From: Burkholderiales bacterium
GTDB lineage: Bacteria; Pseudomonadota; Gammaproteobacteria; Burkholderiales; CAIKXV01
Reading direction: 5' to 3'
Assembly: GCA_014379045.1 (NCBI GenBank)
Contig: JACMMK010000520.1
Coordinates: 1-16,207, forward strand
DNA length: 16,207 nucleotides
Of this stretch, positions 13,878 through 16,207 are shown one piece after another (position 1 is the stretch's first letter; each line of letters opens with the position of its first letter). The notes below the pieces were generated by a model that searched no databases, was not told where the DNA came from, and saw only the letters and a program-made list of their open reading frames with translations. Made by a program: the position numbers and the translations under genes.

Positions 13878-14754
13878 CGGCACGGTCCCTTTGCGCGGTA
13901 TTGGGGGCGATCGGTTCTGCGTCGGCGGGGGCATCCGCCGCGGCGATCAGGTCTGCACCTTCCGCTGCCGCCGGCTCGGCCGGCCGGCGCATCGCGAGTG
14001 CGATCCAGACGACGAGCGCGATCGAGGCGAAACTGAACCACTGCAGCGCATAGCCACGATGCTTGTCGATTCCTGCATCGGGCCGCGGCCAGATGCGCAT
14101 CAGACCGTCGGCCGGAACGACGGCAGCCTGGGCGCCTTGCGCCGCGCTCGCCGATACCACACCCACCGGCCTCGTCTCGCCTGTCTGCAGCATCGCGAAC
14201 GCGAGCAGATCGAGGCCCCAACGCGCGCGCGCACGGTCGATCGTCCAGTTCTGCCAGCGCGATGTATCGTCGGTCTGCGCGCGCAGTTCGATGAAGCGCG
14301 TACTGGGCACCGTGGCGAGCCCGATCAGCCGCACTTCCCCGTCGGGCGTGGCGATCTGCGGCAGTCGGTCGCGCCGCGCCGGCGCGGCGATCCAGCCACG
14401 GTTGACCAGCAGCACGTCGGCGCTGCCGGAAAGTACGAACGGCGTCAGCACTTCATAGCCTGCCACGCCCTCGCGCGTTCGATTGTCGAGCAGGACCACG
14501 CGCTCGGCATCGAACCGACCCACCGCCTCGATCGGTCGCCACGCCAAGGCCTCGAGCGCAGCGGACGCGCCGAGCGACTGCACCGGGACCGGCACCGCAC
14601 TCGCCGCTGCATCGATCACACCCTGCAGCACAACCTTGTCCGCGGCGCGCTGCAACTGCCACCGCCCCGCGGACACGGTCAGCGCAAGCACGGCGATCAG
14701 GGCGAGCGTCGGTATCCATTCAGGACGGAACTGTCGTCGATGCGAAGCGGGCAC
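13858..14754 (-). CDS. SURF1-family cytochrome c oxidase assembly protein
   Basis: A SURF1/Shy1-type protein, a heme A delivery and assembly factor for subunit I of aa3 oxidase. Features in order: first membrane helix WIPTLALIAVLALTVSAG followed by GRWQLQRAADK (the conserved G-x-WQ-x-x-RA-x-x-K), RPIEAVGRFD, VLLDNRTREGVAGYEVLTPF, VLLVNRGWI, and the C-terminal second helix GYALQWFSFASIALVVWIAL. An Ala/Asp/Glu-rich tail of about 40 residues follows. Start is uncertain: the frame is open to ATGs at 14850 and 14862, but these overlap the divergent twin-TM gene. The GTG at 14754 gives a normal N-terminus (298 aa). It overlaps the following SCO-like gene by 20 bp, so they share an mRNA. Confidence 0.92.
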   Translation of the reverse strand: MPASHRRQFRPEWIPTLALIAVLALTVSAGRWQLQRAADKVVLQGVIDAAASAVPVPVQSLGASAALEALAWRPIEAVGRFDAERVVLLDNRTREGVAGYEVLTPFVLSGSADVLLVNRGWIAAPARRDRLPQIATPDGEVRLIGLATVPSTRFIELRAQTDDTSRWQNWTIDRARARWGLDLLAFAMLQTGETRPVGVVSASAAQGAQAAVVPADGLMRIWPRPDAGIDKHRGYALQWFSFASIALVVWIALAMRRPAEPAAAEGADLIAAADAPADAEPIAPNTAQRDRADVARAS

Positions 14755-14848
14755 CCGCTGCGCGCCCTGCCTACCTGCGACATCGCCGGCGCCCTCGGTC
14801 GGAGATGGCGCTTCGACTAGACTCGTGCATCGTTTTGCGGACCCTGGC

Positions 14849-15052
14849 ATGAAGATCCTCATCGTCGGCTTTCTGATACTGATCCTCGCGAGTCTGGGCT
14901 CGGCACTGTACTTCCTGTTTCAGGACAAGGGCCGCTCGACCCGTACCGTACGTGCGCTGACACTGCGCGTGGGGCTGTCGATGGCGCTGTTCCTGCTGTT
15001 GATGCTCGCGCACTTCACCGGCCTGCTGACGCTGCGCGGCTCCGGCGTGTAG
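14849..15052 (+). CDS. Twin-transmembrane protein (DUF2909-like)
   Basis: A 67-aa protein made of two membrane helices: MKILIVGFLILILASLGSAL with YFLF (1-24) and VGLSMALFLLLMLAHFTGLL (41-60), joined by a basic loop DKGRSTRTVRALTLR. This matches the small twin-transmembrane family that in betaproteobacteria sits beside cox genes. Function is not established; a role in oxidase assembly is suggested by neighbourhood. It is on the strand opposite to coxC and SURF1, so it must have its own promoter, probably inside the 5' part of the SURF1 open frame. It is convergent with coxC. Confidence 0.82.
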   Translation: MKILIVGFLILILASLGSALYFLFQDKGRSTRTVRALTLRVGLSMALFLLLMLAHFTGLLTLRGSGV

Positions 15053-15171
15053 TCTGCGGAACGAAAGCGTCAGCCTGCAGCATTGCTTCGTGCACTGGTA
15101 CCTGGGATCGGCCGACCATCAGCGGCTGCGGCGTCGATGACCACAGTCACCGACAACGGTTGCCTGCCACC

Positions 15172-15193
15172 ATCGTCGACCACCGTCGATGAT
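15172..15193. terminator. Possible bidirectional hairpin between convergent genes
   Basis: ATCGTCGAC (15172-15180), loop CACC, then GTCGATGAT (15185-15193): a nine-base stem with one mismatch, lying 12 bases beyond the coxC stop and about 120 bases beyond the twin-TM stop. No T-run follows on either strand, so it is not a textbook intrinsic terminator. Confidence 0.25.
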
Positions 15194-15204
15194 CGGAGTC
15201 GCTA

Positions 15205-16095
15205 CTACAGCGCGTAGACGACGACGAACAGCAGCAGCCAGACGACGTCGACAAAGTGCCAATACCAGGCTACGCCTTCGAATCCGAAATGGTGATCCGG
15301 CGTGAAGTGTCCGCGTGCACAACGTACCGTGATCACGATCAGCATGATCGTGCCGATCGTCACGTGGAAACCGTGGAAGCCGGTCAACATGAAGAACGTC
15401 GCGCCGTACGCACCCATGTCGAGCTGCAGATTCAGGTCTTTCCATGCATGCACATATTCGAAGCCCTGCACGAACAGGAATACCGACCCCAGCGCGATCG
15501 TGGCTACCATCCAACGCAGGAGCGCCGGGCGGTTGTTGGCGATCAGCGCCCAGTGCGCCAGCGTGATCGTCACCCCGGACGTGAGCAGCAGAAGCGTGTT
15601 GATCGCCGGCAGGCCCAGCGCGGGAATCGTCTCGAAGGTTTCGCGGATGCCGGGCCCGGCGATCGGCCAGCCTGCGGTGAACTCTGGCCAGAGCAGCCTG
15701 TTGTCCAGATCGCTTAGCCCCGGCACCGAGATCACGCGCATGTAGAACAGCGCACCGAAGAACGCCGCGAAGAACATCACCTCGGAGAAGATGAACCAAC
15801 CCATCGACCAGCGGAACGAAGCGTCGACCCGCTCGCTGTACTTACCGCCTTCGCTCTCGCGGATCACCACGCCGAACCAGCCGAACAGCATGTAGAACAG
15901 CGTGCACAAACCGCCGATCAGCAGGTATTTGCCCCAATTCTCGTCGTTCATCCACAACGCCGCTCCGGTCGCCATGAAGAACAGGGCGAACGAACCGAAG
16001 ATCGGCCAGGTCGACGGCTGCGGGATGAAATAGCTGGGGGCGCTGGCCGAGGTGCTGGCGTGCGCGGTGGCGGGGGCGGTGGCCGACTGACTCAT
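15205..16095 (-). CDS. coxC: Cytochrome c oxidase subunit III
   Basis: A 296-aa inner-membrane protein with about seven helices, the usual form of bacterial aa3 oxidase subunit III. Visible conserved parts are YFIPQPSTWPIFGSFALFF after an Ala/Ser/Thr-rich N-terminus of about 20 residues, RWSMGWFIFSEVMFFAAFFG (with the lipid/proton-related Glu of FSEVMFF), TLLLLTSGVTITLAHWAL, TGFHGFHVTIGTIML with the histidines of subunit III, and the C-terminal WYWHFVDVVWLLLFVVVYAL. The ATG has GGAG eight bases upstream. It heads the minus-strand cluster in this window; subunits I and II would be expected beyond 16207. Subunit III stabilises the oxidase and supports proton uptake. Confidence 0.97.
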   Translation of the reverse strand: MSQSATAPATAHASTSASAPSYFIPQPSTWPIFGSFALFFMATGAALWMNDENWGKYLLIGGLCTLFYMLFGWFGVVIRESEGGKYSERVDASFRWSMGWFIFSEVMFFAAFFGALFYMRVISVPGLSDLDNRLLWPEFTAGWPIAGPGIRETFETIPALGLPAINTLLLLTSGVTITLAHWALIANNRPALLRWMVATIALGSVFLFVQGFEYVHAWKDLNLQLDMGAYGATFFMLTGFHGFHVTIGTIMLIVITVRCARGHFTPDHHFGFEGVAWYWHFVDVVWLLLFVVVYAL

Positions 16096-16126
16096 GGAAA
16101 TGACTCCGGAGGACCGTGAGGTCTCG

Positions 16127-16207
16127 TTACGGGATGGCCGTGGCCGAAGACAACGACGACGCGGTCGTGGGGCGAGCGACGACCTGCGGCGCCGACGGGG
16201 ACGACGA
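16127..16207 (-). CDS. Possible 3' end of the next cox-cluster gene
   Basis: The minus-strand frame ending in TAA at 16127-16129 is open to the window edge and would encode a 26-residue Ser/Ala/Thr-rich C-terminus ending ATAIP. In related clusters a ctaG or small DUF2970-type gene precedes coxC, so a gene end here is expected. However, all three minus-strand frames are open over this short GC-rich piece, so the call cannot be secured. Confidence 0.25.
   Translation of the reverse strand, partial: SSSPSAPQVVARPTTASSLSSATAIP

Overview
The window is dense, high-GC DNA. It carries five solute-binding proteins of the Bug (TctC-like, tripartite tricarboxylate transporter receptor) family, a heme A / cytochrome c oxidase assembly cluster in the order coxC - (twin-TM, opposite strand) - SURF1 - SCO-like - ctaA - ctaB, and a PEP-CTERM protein. 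This combination points to a betaproteobacterium, probably Burkholderiales or a close relative. That is inferred from gene content, not from a marker gene.

Region 1 (1-9632) is an accessory, catabolic-looking stretch. It starts with two tandem + strand bug genes (the first cut by the window edge). A 445-bp relic region follows, holding an IS1380-type transposase N-terminal scrap in frame with a truncated Vsr endonuclease and then a dispersed repeat. Next is a minus-strand operon of amidohydrolase (ACMSD-like), ketopantoate-reductase-like oxidoreductase and Bug receptor. Then come a plus-strand PEP-CTERM secreted protein, a minus-strand pair of SMP-30/gluconolactonase-like protein and Bug receptor, and a divergent + strand bug gene whose 3' end runs into a 113-bp-period tandem repeat. 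No tctA/tctB membrane genes are present, so the receptors must work with permeases encoded elsewhere or act as sensors. The neighbouring enzymes suggest uptake and breakdown of organic acids, lactones or aromatic-derived acids, but no specific pathway can be named.

Region 2 (9660-11066) is a minus-strand MmgE/PrpD-family gene between the repeat and the respiratory cluster.

Region 3 (11158-16207) is the aa3-type cytochrome oxidase maturation cluster, on the minus strand except for one small twin-transmembrane gene. CoxC is oxidase subunit III. SURF1 and a small CxxxC membrane protein are assembly factors. CtaB makes heme O and CtaA converts it to heme A. The genes from SURF1 to ctaA overlap, which implies one transcript.

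The least ordinary parts are: (a) a tandem repeat with an 82-bp perfectly duplicated core that replaces the normal C-terminus of a Bug protein with an 82-residue Arg-rich tail; (b) a 36/40-identical dispersed copy at the end of another bug gene; and (c) the IS1380/Vsr fused relic. I found no tRNA, rRNA, CRISPR array, intact insertion sequence or complete novel defence system.
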